Shown: positions 15,240 to 21,337 of the stretch, one piece after another
Numbering within the stretch: position 1 is the first letter of the stretch
Layout of the letters: the number at the start of each line of letters is the position of its first letter
DNA from: a bacterium
GTDB taxonomy: Bacteria > Patescibacteriota > Minisyncoccia > Minisyncoccales > PEYH01
Length of the DNA stretch: 28,137 bases
Direction: 5' to 3'
Assembly (NCBI GenBank): GCA_021163545.1
Contig: JAGGTU010000031.1
Coordinates: 1 to 28,137 of the forward strand
Translations under genes and position numbers: made by a program
The notes under the pieces: generated by a model
Seen by the model: the letters and a program-made list of their open reading frames with translations, nothing else
Database searches by the model: none
Told to the model about the DNA's origin: nothing

Positions 15240-17354
15240 TTATTCTAAGTGCACCAATCCTGTAAATTTTTCTAATTCTTTTTTCAAAAGAGGGTATTTT
15301 TTTAGATAAATATCTTGTTCTAAAATCTCCTTGGCTGCTTCTCTGGTGGTTTTTACAAGATTCAGGTCCGATAAATATTCCATGCTCAAGTCAGGAATGC
15401 CCCATTGTCTTTTTCCTACAAAATCTCCAGGGCCTCTTAATTTTAAATCTGCTTCTGCCAGTTTTAGACCATCGTCTGTCTCCACCAAAGCTTTCAACCT
15501 TTTTTGAGTTTTTCTTGAAGAGGACTCACAAAATAAAAAGAAGTAAGATTCTTCTCCTCCTCTCCCTATTCTGCCTCTAAATTGGTGAAGTTGGGCTAAT
15601 CCAAATCTCTCTGCTCCCTCTACAATCATAACAGTTGCGTTGGGTATATCTATTCCAACCTCAATTACAGAAGTTGAAACCAAAATATTAATCTTTCCTT
15701 CTCTGAAATCCTTCATTATCCTCTCTTTTTCTTTAGAGGACAATTTTCCATGGAGCATTTCAATCTCAAAGTTGGGAAAGATTTGCTCCTTGAGCTTTGT
15801 GTATTCTTCCTTAACAGCTCTAACTTCTCCTTTTTCTCCAGGCTCGATTCTCGGACAAATCACAAAAGCTTGTCTTCCTTTTTGAATTTCTTTTTCAATT
15901 AATTGATAAGCTTTTTGTCTTTCTTTTGGAGAAACAATAATTGTATTAACCTTCCTTTTTCCTCTTGGCATTTCATCTAAGATTGAAATGTCTAAATCTC
16001 CATAGATGGTCAAAGAGAGGGTTCTCGGAATTGGAGTGGCGGTCATAGAAAGAAGATGAGGAATAAGCCTTTCTTTGGTCTTTGATTGTTTGCAAAGCTT
16101 TGCTCTCTGTTCTACTCCAAAACGGTGTTGTTCGTCTACTATAACTAGGCCAAGTTTTTTGAATTTGACTTTATCTTGGATTAAAGCATGTGTCCCAATT
16201 AAAATATCTATTTCCCCTTTTTCTGTAAGTTCAATGAGTTTTCTTTTGGAAATTTCAACTACTTCATTCTTGAGTTTTTTTGAAAAAAGTCTGTCGCTTT
16301 TTGAGGTTAAAAGTCCTATATTCAAATTAAAATTTTTGAGAAAATTATGGACTGTTTCAAAATGCTGTTTGGCTAAAATTTCAGTTGGTGCCATAAAGGC
16401 AACCTGATAGCCATTTTTTGCACAATTTAGCGCAGAAATAGTTGCAACAACAGTTTTGCCTGAACCAACATCTCCTTGAAGAAGTCTTGACATGGGAATT
16501 TTTCTCTCCATGTCTTTCAAAATCTGCCAAGCGGCCTTTCTCTGAGCTTGAGTTAATTTAAAAGGCAAAGACTCAACGAATTTTTTTACTACTTCTATTT
16601 TTATAGGAATGGGAGCAGATTTTTCTTTATATCTTTTTATTCTCTGCCCTAAAACAAAGAGTTGAAGAATGAGCAAATCTTGAAAAGCAAATCTCTCTTT
16701 AGCTTTTTGAGCCAGCTTAAAACTTGATGGAAAATGAATTTGCAAAATCGCCTCTTTAATTGGTAAAAGGTTATACTTTTTAAGGATAAACTCTGGGAGG
16801 GGTTCTTTAATAGAAGCAAGATGTTTTTTCAGAATTCTTTTTATAGCAAACCTGAGCCACCTTGAAGTGAGACCTTCTGTTTCAGGATATACAGGAACAA
16901 TTCTACCAACATGTGTTAGACGAGGATCAAAGGGTTGAATATCGGGGTTTTTTATTTTTTCATAAACTGGGTTTTGAAGATAAGACTCGTTTTTACCGAT
17001 TGTTAATTTGCCTGCCAAGAGCACATAGGTGTCTTTTTTTATGAGATTCTTTAAAAAAGGCTGATTAAACCAGATGGCTTTTATTGAACCACTCTCATCA
17101 CTTACAAGGGCCTGGGTGAGAATGATTCCCTTTTTGTGAGTCTTTATGTTCTCTATCTTGATAACTTTTCCTTTAATACAAAAGGTTTGATTAATCTTAA
17201 TTTGGGAAATTTTAAGAATTTGAGAAAAATCCTCATATCGGTGAGGAAAGTGAAATAACAAATCTTTGACCGTTTCTATTTTTAATTTTTTAAGCCTTTT
17301 TAAATATCTCTTCTGAATCCATTTAAGTTTTGCGAGAGGGAGGGATAAATCCAT
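15240..17354 (-). CDS. recG: ATP-dependent DNA helicase RecG
   Basis: A 704-residue superfamily 2 helicase that regresses stalled forks and processes recombination intermediates. N-terminal wedge/OB domain: VKDLLFHFPHRYEDFS, then KIENIKTHKKGIILTQALVSD. Helicase motifs: LLQGDVGSGKTVVA (Walker A), VDEQHRFGVEQR (DEQH box), SMTATPIPRTLSLTIYGDLD, then LHGKLSSKEKERIM, VSTSVIEVGIDIPNA and QFRGRIGRGGEES. The C-terminus has KLAEADLKLRGPGDFVGKRQ. I start at the ATG 17354-17352 (MDLSLPLAKL). An in-frame extension upstream would translate the tRNA-Arg gene. The start codon lies one base after the tRNA 3' end, so there is no room for a promoter or ribosome site between them. Confidence 0.96.
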   Translation of the reverse strand: MDLSLPLAKLKWIQKRYLKRLKKLKIETVKDLLFHFPHRYEDFSQILKISQIKINQTFCIKGKVIKIENIKTHKKGIILTQALVSDESGSIKAIWFNQPFLKNLIKKDTYVLLAGKLTIGKNESYLQNPVYEKIKNPDIQPFDPRLTHVGRIVPVYPETEGLTSRWLRFAIKRILKKHLASIKEPLPEFILKKYNLLPIKEAILQIHFPSSFKLAQKAKERFAFQDLLILQLFVLGQRIKRYKEKSAPIPIKIEVVKKFVESLPFKLTQAQRKAAWQILKDMERKIPMSRLLQGDVGSGKTVVATISALNCAKNGYQVAFMAPTEILAKQHFETVHNFLKNFNLNIGLLTSKSDRLFSKKLKNEVVEISKRKLIELTEKGEIDILIGTHALIQDKVKFKKLGLVIVDEQHRFGVEQRAKLCKQSKTKERLIPHLLSMTATPIPRTLSLTIYGDLDISILDEMPRGKRKVNTIIVSPKERQKAYQLIEKEIQKGRQAFVICPRIEPGEKGEVRAVKEEYTKLKEQIFPNFEIEMLHGKLSSKEKERIMKDFREGKINILVSTSVIEVGIDIPNATVMIVEGAERFGLAQLHQFRGRIGRGGEESYFFLFCESSSRKTQKRLKALVETDDGLKLAEADLKLRGPGDFVGKRQWGIPDLSMEYLSDLNLVKTTREAAKEILEQDIYLKKYPLLKKELEKFTGLVHLE

Positions 17355-17355
17355 G

Positions 17356-17428
17356 TGCCCCCACTCCGACTCGAACGGAGATCTTGGCCTCCGCAAGGCC
17401 ACGCTCTATCCACTTGAGCTATGGGGGC
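17356..17428 (-). tRNA. tRNA-Arg (anticodon GCG)
   Basis: Acceptor GCCCCCA pairs with TGGGGGC, the discriminator is A, the D arm is GCTC-AAGTGGATA-GAGC with the A20 expected of arginine tRNAs, the anticodon arm is TGGCC-TTGCGGA-GGCCA and the T arm is CTCCG-TTCGAGT-CGGAG. The anticodon is GCG, reading CGC and, by wobble, CGU. Most bacteria use ACG edited to ICG for these codons. No CCA is encoded: the genome continues C-ATG, and that ATG is the recG start. Confidence 0.95.
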
Positions 17429-17434
17429 AAAAGT

Positions 17435-17469
17435 AATTTTTAATTTTTAATTTTTAATTTTTAATTTTT
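17435..17469. repeat. 7-bp tandem repeat (AATTTTT)5
   Basis: Five exact copies of AATTTTT run from 17435 to 17469 in the divergent region between tRNA-Arg and tsaD. It starts seven bases upstream of the tRNA-Arg 5' end, where that gene's promoter would lie. Confidence 0.9.
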
Positions 17470-17488
17470 AAAATTTTTGGTGGATGCC

Positions 17489-17505
17489 TTTGTTATAATA
17501 ACAAA
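17489..17505. promoter_or_regulatory. Palindrome containing a TATAAT box, tRNA-Arg/tsaD intergenic
   Basis: TTTGTTAT (17489-17496) and ATAACAAA (17498-17505) are exact reverse complements around one central base. TATAAT (17494-17499) lies at the centre. It could be an operator or a -10 box, but no good -35 is visible on either strand. Confidence 0.35.
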
Positions 17506-17538
17506 ATTAAAAGAAACTGCAAAGATTTTTTCTCTGTT

Positions 17539-17586
17539 CAAACCGTTGTAATAACATTGCCATGGCTTTCTTATTACAACGGTTTG
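17539..17586. repeat. Long perfect inverted repeat upstream of tsaD
   Basis: CAAACCGTTGTAATAA (17539-17554) and TTATTACAACGGTTTG (17571-17586) are exact 16-bp reverse complements with a 16-base loop holding the palindrome GCCATGGC (17559-17566). There is no T-run, so it is not an ordinary terminator. It ends 32 bases before the tsaD start and its right arm overlaps the possible -35 of tsaD. Confidence 0.75.
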
Positions 17587-17612
17587 GATTAAAAGAAAGT
17601 TTGGGATATTAT
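17584..17612 (+). promoter_or_regulatory. Candidate tsaD promoter
   Basis: TTGGAT (17584-17589, weak), a 17-base spacer and TATTAT (17607-17612, five of six consensus bases). The ATG at 17619 is six bases past the -10 box, which predicts a leaderless mRNA. Confidence 0.4.
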
Positions 17613-17618
17613 AAAATT

Positions 17619-18830
17619 ATGAAAATCTTAGCAGTTGAAACATCCTGTGATGATACTTGTATTGCAGTTGCCAAAGGAGGCAGGAATTTTTTAAATTTTG
17701 AAATTCTCTCAAGCATTGTCTCTTCGCAGGTAAAAATTCATCGAAAATTTGGTGGGGTGTATCCTTCTCTTGCAAGAAGAGAACACGAGAAAAACCTTCC
17801 TCTTGTATTAAAAGAAAGTTTAAAAAAAGCTGACCTTCTTGTTAGAAAGAAAAATACAATTGAAAAAAAGGAACTTGTTTTATATGAGAAAATTTTTGCA
17901 AAAGAGCAAAATCTATTAAAAAGGTTTTTGAACTTTATCGGACAATATAAAAAGCCAAAAATTCACCTTTTGGCTGTAACGGTCGGACCTGGACTTGAGC
18001 CTTGTCTTTGGAGTGGAGTCAATTTTGCCAAGGCTCTTTCTTTGTGGCTGGATGCAAAAATTGTTCCAGTAAATCACATAGAAGCTCATATCTTTTCAAA
18101 CTTTTTATCTTTAGAGGTAAGGAAATTAGCAGTTAAGCAAAAAGATGCATTATTCCCAGCGATTGCTTTAATTGTCTCAGGTGGTCACACTCAGCTTATT
18201 TTAGTAAAAGAATTGGGGAAATACAAAATTTTGGGCCAGACAAGAGATGACGCAGCCGGTGAGGCATTTGATAAAATTGCGCGAATTTTGGGACTCCCCT
18301 ACCCGGGGGGGCCAGCAATTGAAAAAATATCGAAATATCGAAATATCGAAATATCGAAATGTCGAAATGTCGAAATGTCGAAATGTCGCGTAAGCTTGCC
18401 TCGTCCGATGATTTTCTCAAAAGACTACGATTTTAGCTTCTCAGGATTAAAAACTGCTGTTTTATATAATTACCAAAAACGCCCAAAGAAAATAAGGGAG
18501 TCTAAAGAGTATATAACCCTAATGGCAAGGGAGGCCCAAGAGGCAATTGTAGAGGTTTTGGTCAAAAAAACAATTAGGGCGGCAAAGGAATTTAAGGCAA
18601 AATCTATTATATTAGGAGGAGGCGTGTCTGCTAATGAGAGACTAAAGAGTCTTTTTAAAGAAAAGATTAGTAAAATGGTCAATGGTCCTTTATTGCTTTT
18701 CCCTGAAAAACATCTTGCAACTGATAATGCTCAAATGGTTGCTTTATGTGGCTATTTTTATTGGTTAAAATCTGATAAAATAAAAAATTGGAAAAATATT
18801 AAGGCTTGCGCTGATTTAAAAATTGCATGA
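17619..18830 (+). CDS. tsaD: tRNA t6A37 threonylcarbamoyltransferase TsaD, with two insertions
   Basis: A 403-residue enzyme that transfers the threonylcarbamoyl group to A37 of ANN-decoding tRNAs. The start ATG at 17619 gives MKILAVETSCDDT, the canonical N-terminus; an upstream ATG at 17562 lies in the loop of a hairpin and adds 19 unlikely residues. Metal ligands His153 and His157 (VNHIEAHIFSN) and Asp369 (LATDN), VGPGLEP, SGGHTQL, GEAFDKIARILGLPYPGGP, DFSFSGLKTA and GGGVSANERL are all present. It is about 65 residues longer than E. coli TsaD: roughly 40 charged residues after position 72, and residues 237-257, which are encoded by an 8-bp tandem repeat. Both fall between core motifs, so activity could be kept. 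It ends in an ATGA overlap with prsW. Confidence 0.95.
   Translation: MKILAVETSCDDTCIAVAKGGRNFLNFEILSSIVSSQVKIHRKFGGVYPSLARREHEKNLPLVLKESLKKADLLVRKKNTIEKKELVLYEKIFAKEQNLLKRFLNFIGQYKKPKIHLLAVTVGPGLEPCLWSGVNFAKALSLWLDAKIVPVNHIEAHIFSNFLSLEVRKLAVKQKDALFPAIALIVSGGHTQLILVKELGKYKILGQTRDDAAGEAFDKIARILGLPYPGGPAIEKISKYRNIEISKCRNVEMSKCRVSLPRPMIFSKDYDFSFSGLKTAVLYNYQKRPKKIRESKEYITLMAREAQEAIVEVLVKKTIRAAKEFKAKSIILGGGVSANERLKSLFKEKISKMVNGPLLLFPEKHLATDNAQMVALCGYFYWLKSDKIKNWKNIKACADLKIA
18327..18390. repeat. 8-bp minisatellite inside tsaD (4 x ATATCGAA + 4 x ATGTCGAA-type)
   Basis: Eight consecutive 8-bp units: four of ATATCGAA (18327-18358), three of ATGTCGAA (18359-18382), and a final ATGTCGCG. Three units make 24 bases, so the protein shows an 8-residue period (ISKYRNIE, ISKCRNVE, MSKCR...). 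Gain or loss of one or two units would shift the frame; three would keep it. The half-and-half unit pattern suggests expansion after a single A-to-G change. Confidence 0.97.
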
Positions 18831-19573
18831 TTTTATACTTTTTATTTCTAACTTTATTGGGGTTTGTGCCAAGTTTGATCTGGCTTGGTTTTTATTTAAG
18901 AAAAGATGTGCATCCCGAACCCAAAGAAATGGTGATAAAAATTTTTATCTTGGGTATGGGGTGTGCGGTCGTAGCTGCTTTTGTGGGAATTCTCTTATCA
19001 GACTTTATACAGAATTCTGGTTTGCCTTTATTTTTCTCTTTGTTTCTTCAGGTCTTTATAGCGGTTGCCTTGATCGAGGAAATTGCAAAGTATTTACCTA
19101 TTCATTTTTATGTCCTAAATGATCCTGAATTTGATGAACCAATTGATGCAATGATTTATATGATCATTTCAGGATTAGGATTTGCAGCCCTTGAGAATAT
19201 TCTGTTTTTATTTAAATCTTTTTTATCTTCAGGAATGCTTGGTGAAACTTTGGTGGCACTTTTTGGGCGGTTTATTTCAGCTACATTTTTGCATGCTTTA
19301 ACATCTGCAAGTATTGGCTATTTCTTGGCCCTTTCTATTTTAAAAAAGAGGGGTAGGACTTTCTTTTTTATACTAGGAATTCTTTTATCAACTACATTGC
19401 ATGGTATTTATAATTTTGCTATAAAAATAGATGAAGAGTTAGTTAATTTAGGCTGGCAAATTAGAGATTGGCATTTACTTTTAATTTCAGCAGGGGTATT
19501 AATTTTTCTGGCAATCTTAACCTTTTTTCAGTTTAGAAAAATAAAAAAATTAAAAAGCGTTTGTGAAATATGA
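18827..19573 (+). CDS. prsW: PrsW-family glutamic-type intramembrane protease
   Basis: A 248-residue polytopic protein with about eight membrane spans. The family active-site motifs are all present: Glu84/Glu85 with Lys88 (EEIAK), Glu123/Asn124 (FAALEN), His156 (HALTS) and His192/Asn196 (HGIYN). In Bacillus PrsW cuts the anti-sigma factor RsiW; more broadly the family belongs to the Abi/CPBP-like membrane proteases. The substrate here is unknown. The ATG overlaps the tsaD stop (ATGA), and its own stop overlaps the Hsp20 start in the same way, so the three genes are probably translated in a coupled manner and may share a stress-response link. Confidence 0.9.
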   Translation: MILYFLFLTLLGFVPSLIWLGFYLRKDVHPEPKEMVIKIFILGMGCAVVAAFVGILLSDFIQNSGLPLFFSLFLQVFIAVALIEEIAKYLPIHFYVLNDPEFDEPIDAMIYMIISGLGFAALENILFLFKSFLSSGMLGETLVALFGRFISATFLHALTSASIGYFLALSILKKRGRTFFFILGILLSTTLHGIYNFAIKIDEELVNLGWQIRDWHLLLISAGVLIFLAILTFFQFRKIKKLKSVCEI

Positions 19574-19989
19574 AACTTAAAGCTTTGTTTAAAAAGAAAA
19601 AAGAGCAAGAAGAACAAAAAGAAAAATGGTTGGAAAATAATGCTGTGGGAGAGCTGGCAATAGATGCGTACGAGACAGACAAATATATTGTAGTTCAATC
19701 CCCGATTGCAGGAATCACTTCTGAGGATATTGAAATTTCTCTGGAAGATGGCATGCTCATTATTAAAGGAAAGCGAAAGAGACCTAAAGATACAGACAAA
19801 ATAGAAAAATATCTTTATCAAGAATGTTTTTGGGGAAGGTTTGAGAAAAAATTAATTTTGCCTGAGGAGGTAGATATAACAAAAACTAAAGCTACAATCA
19901 AAAACGGAATTCTAACATTAAAAATACCAAAACTTAAAGAAAAAAATAAAAAAGAGATAAAAGTGAAGGTTGAGGAAGAAGAGGAATAA
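19570..19989 (+). CDS. Small heat shock protein, Hsp20 / alpha-crystallin family
   Basis: A 139-residue ATP-independent holdase chaperone. A short, very lysine-rich N-terminus (KKKKEQEEQKEK) precedes the alpha-crystallin domain at about 27-125: IDAYETDKYIVVQSPIAG, LEDGMLIIKGKRKR, CFWGRFEKKLILPEEVD and the signature GILTLKIPK. The C-terminal tail is acidic (KVEEEEE) and has no clear I-x-I motif, so higher oligomers may form differently. The ATG overlaps the prsW stop. A bidirectional terminator follows 16 bp after the stop. No CIRCE or similar heat-shock operator is visible. Confidence 0.92.
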   Translation: MKLKALFKKKKEQEEQKEKWLENNAVGELAIDAYETDKYIVVQSPIAGITSEDIEISLEDGMLIIKGKRKRPKDTDKIEKYLYQECFWGRFEKKLILPEEVDITKTKATIKNGILTLKIPKLKEKNKKEIKVKVEEEEE

Positions 19990-20005
19990 AGATGGAAGTT
20001 AAACA

Positions 20006-20037
20006 AAAAAACCACCTTTTTTAAAAGGTGGTTTTTT
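20006..20037. terminator. Bidirectional terminator between hsp20 and tRNA-Leu
   Basis: A 15-bp perfect stem (20006-20020 and 20023-20037) with a two-base loop: AAAAAACCACCTTTT and its complement ending in GGTGGTTTTTT. A T-run follows the GC core on both strands, so it can end the tsaD-prsW-hsp20 transcript and the tRNA-Leu transcript. The last stem base is also the last base of the tRNA CCA. Confidence 0.9.
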
Positions 20038-20123
20038 GGTGCCGGGGGTGGGATTCGAACCCACAAGCCATTTCTGGCACGAGATCCTAAGTCTCGCGCG
20101 TCTACCAATTCCGCCACCCCGGC
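20037..20123 (-). tRNA. tRNA-Leu (anticodon TAG), CCA encoded
   Basis: Acceptor GCCGGGG pairs with CCCCGGC, the discriminator is A, and CCA is encoded (20039-20037). The anticodon arm CGAGA-CTTAGGA-TCTCG gives TAG for CUA/CUG-type codons. The long variable arm TGCCAGAAATGGCT and T arm GTGGG-TTCGAAT-CCCAC mark a class II leucine tRNA. A possible promoter (TTGAAT 20159-20154, 16-base spacer, AATAAT 20137-20132) overlaps the upstream terminator hairpin. Confidence 0.97.
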
Positions 20124-20139
20124 GAGCAATGATTATTTA

Positions 20140-20181
20140 ACAAAACCCTCCCCATTCAAGCCTTTTGGGGAAGGGTTTTGT
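20140..20181 (-). terminator. Terminator after the VirB2-like cluster
   Basis: ACAAAACCCTCCCCA (20140-20154) pairs with TGGGGAAGGGTTTTGT (20166-20181) with one bulged base and an 11-base loop. On the minus strand the G-rich stem leads into GGGTTTTGTTAAAT. It lies 34 bp after the stop of the last VirB2-like gene and before tRNA-Leu. Confidence 0.8.
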
Positions 20182-20214
20182 AAGTTTGTAAAAATCTTAT
20201 TTACTCTTGCCTCA

Positions 20215-20586
20215 TTACCATCTCCATTGAGCTGTTCGCCCAATAACCGCAGAAACCAAAGCAATAACCCCTCTTGCAATCATTCCGACAACAAACCCAA
20301 TCAAAGCATAAATCAAAACCGTCCGTGCTTTTGCCTGTTGATCTGGATTTCCTCCTGCAGTTACAAACATATAGGCTGAAACCAATACCATAATCACAAC
20401 TATCGCAATCAAGAAGGTGAAAAGCCAGTTTGTAATTCTTGAAATCAACTGAAGCACTCCTGTAGCCGACCATGTGGGCAATTCCTCAGGCTGGGGCCCT
20501 GGTGCTGCTCCTGCCAAAACTACACTTTGTGTTGTCAGCAGAAGAATTCCGGCTAAAAGAAGTCCTGCTAAATATTTCTTGTTCAT
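20215..20586 (-). CDS. VirB2/TrbC-like secreted two-helix membrane protein (paralog 4)
   Basis: A 123-residue protein. The signal peptide (about 1-25, cut near VVLA-GAA) is followed by a short Pro-rich linker and two membrane helices (about 52-76 and 86-112) joined by the loop TAGGNPDQQAKARTVL. The loop and flanking helices align with the three preceding gene products; the shared pattern is (T/S)xGxP, a basic helix cap, then a second helix with Gly. This layout matches VirB2/TrbC conjugative pilins, whose two helices pack in the pilus. It is the last and only separately promoted member, so it may be the most abundant subunit. No VirB4-type ATPase is nearby, so the role in an actual pilus is open. 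Confidence 0.75.
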   Translation of the reverse strand: MNKKYLAGLLLAGILLLTTQSVVLAGAAPGPQPEELPTWSATGVLQLISRITNWLFTFLIAIVVIMVLVSAYMFVTAGGNPDQQAKARTVLIYALIGFVVGMIARGVIALVSAVIGRTAQWRW

Positions 20587-20632
20587 TTTTTAAACCGATT
20601 TTATTTTTATATCGACCTTTTTTCTTGATTTT

Positions 20633-20661
20633 ATTGTAATACTCTTTGTTGAGACAGACAA
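20633..20661 (-). promoter_or_regulatory. Candidate promoter of the last VirB2-like gene
   Basis: On the minus strand TTGTCT (20661-20656), a 17-base spacer and TACAAT (20638-20633). The spacing is ideal and both boxes are close to consensus. The predicted leader is about 40 bases and contains AAAAGGTCGA (20621-20612), a 10-mer also found in the pilA leader. Confidence 0.55.
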
Positions 20662-20683
20662 GGCAGTTTTCCACAGAAGAAAT

Positions 20684-21010
20684 TTATATCCCAAGAACAA
20701 CTCTTAAAAGCGCAAGAATACCTCGGGCGACGGCTATAATAATAAATCCTATAATTGCATAAAGAATGATTTTGCGTCCCAAAGCTGCTTTTTTTGGATC
20801 TCCTCCACCCGTAACCAGCATGTAGGCACCTATTAAAATCATAATCGGCAAGATACCAATTGCTAGAGTAAAGATCCAATTACCAATTCGGGTTACCATC
20901 TCTTGAAATGATGTACTTCGAAGAGGACTTGTAATTACTACCTGTGCATTTACCAAGCCTGGAAAAAGCCAAAGGTTTGCCAGCCAAATTGTTTTCTTTA
21001 ATTTAGACAT
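20684..21010 (-). CDS. VirB2/TrbC-like secreted two-helix membrane protein (paralog 3)
   Basis: A 108-residue protein with a signal peptide (cut near LVNA-QVV), then two helices (about 44-66 and 77-105) joined by TGGGDPKKAALGRKII. It has the closest match to the paralog at 20215-20586: both share a GNW(I/L)FT-like entry to helix 1, a Y-M-(L/F)-V-T turn and an I-G-F...A-R-G pattern in helix 2. It lies one base after the stop of the preceding paralog. I see no terminator between it and the last paralog. Confidence 0.75.
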   Translation of the reverse strand: MSKLKKTIWLANLWLFPGLVNAQVVITSPLRSTSFQEMVTRIGNWIFTLAIGILPIMILIGAYMLVTGGGDPKKAALGRKIILYAIIGFIIIAVARGILALLRVVLGI

Positions 21011-21011
21011 C

Positions 21012-21332
21012 CTATCTTAAAAAAGTAATATCTCCTTTGGTAACACTTATAATCAATTTTGCTATTAACATAATACCAAAAATTACTCCTGAGAACAACA
21101 TAATTTTTTTGCCAAGCTCAATTCTTGAGGGAGTGGCGCCGGTGAGAAACATTACTCCTCCTGCTAAAATTGCTAAAGGCAAAATAACTATTGAGAGATT
21201 AAACAAAACATTGAAAACCAAATCAATATAATCACCTAAGGTAGTTGCCACAACCGGCGGTTCTATCTCTTGAGCAAATACGGCCGTGAAAAAAATAGGA
21301 ACAATTATAGCTTTTAAATTATCATTTATCAT
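21012..21332 (-). CDS. VirB2/TrbC-like secreted two-helix membrane protein (paralog 2)
   Basis: A 106-residue protein. The signal-like N-terminus MINDNLKAIIVPIFFTAVFA ends before QEIEPP, and two helices (about 38-64 and 76-97) flank TGATPSRIELGKKIM. The first codons fall in a 21-base sequence repeated exactly at 15136-15156, so the ATG itself may have been supplied by an inserted repeat. No other ATG gives an intact signal peptide. It has three bases to the DUF4215 protein gene upstream and one to the next paralog. It is the most diverged of the four in the loop. Confidence 0.72.
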   Translation of the reverse strand: MINDNLKAIIVPIFFTAVFAQEIEPPVVATTLGDYIDLVFNVLFNLSIVILPLAILAGGVMFLTGATPSRIELGKKIMLFSGVIFGIMLIAKLIISVTKGDITFLR

Positions 21333-21337
21333 TGATT
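21317..21337. repeat. Second copy of the 21-base dispersed repeat
   Basis: These 21 bases are identical to 15136-15156. Here they span the ATG and first four to five codons of the VirB2-like gene at 21012-21332, and the last bases of the gap before it. Confidence 0.85.

Noticed and set aside
17355..17402. Upstream extension of recG through an alternative start
   Set aside because: The extra residues would be translated from the tRNA-Arg gene. MDLSLPL at 17354 matches the usual RecG start.
17562..17618. ATG at 17562 as the tsaD start
   Set aside because: It sits in the loop of a long hairpin and adds 19 residues before the canonical MKILAVETSCDDT.
18327..18390. CRISPR-like array
   Set aside because: Units are 8 bp with no spacers and no cas genes are near; it is a minisatellite inside tsaD.
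18196..18420. Minus-strand frame over the tsaD repeat
   Set aside because: It is produced by the tandem repeat (its peptide is a repeat of FDISIFR-type units) and lies antisense to a clear gene.
14243..20123. tRNA genes as integration sites of a mobile element
   Set aside because: No integrase, no duplicated tRNA 3' end and no phage or plasmid genes were seen near any of the four tRNAs.
20140..20181. Hairpin as a riboswitch or small RNA
   Set aside because: Its stem-loop with a T-rich end fits a plain terminator after the VirB2-like cluster.
20201..20879. Overlapping minus-strand frames across the VirB2-like genes
   Set aside because: They are other-frame readings of the VirB2-like genes with no signal peptide or domain; the chosen frames have both.
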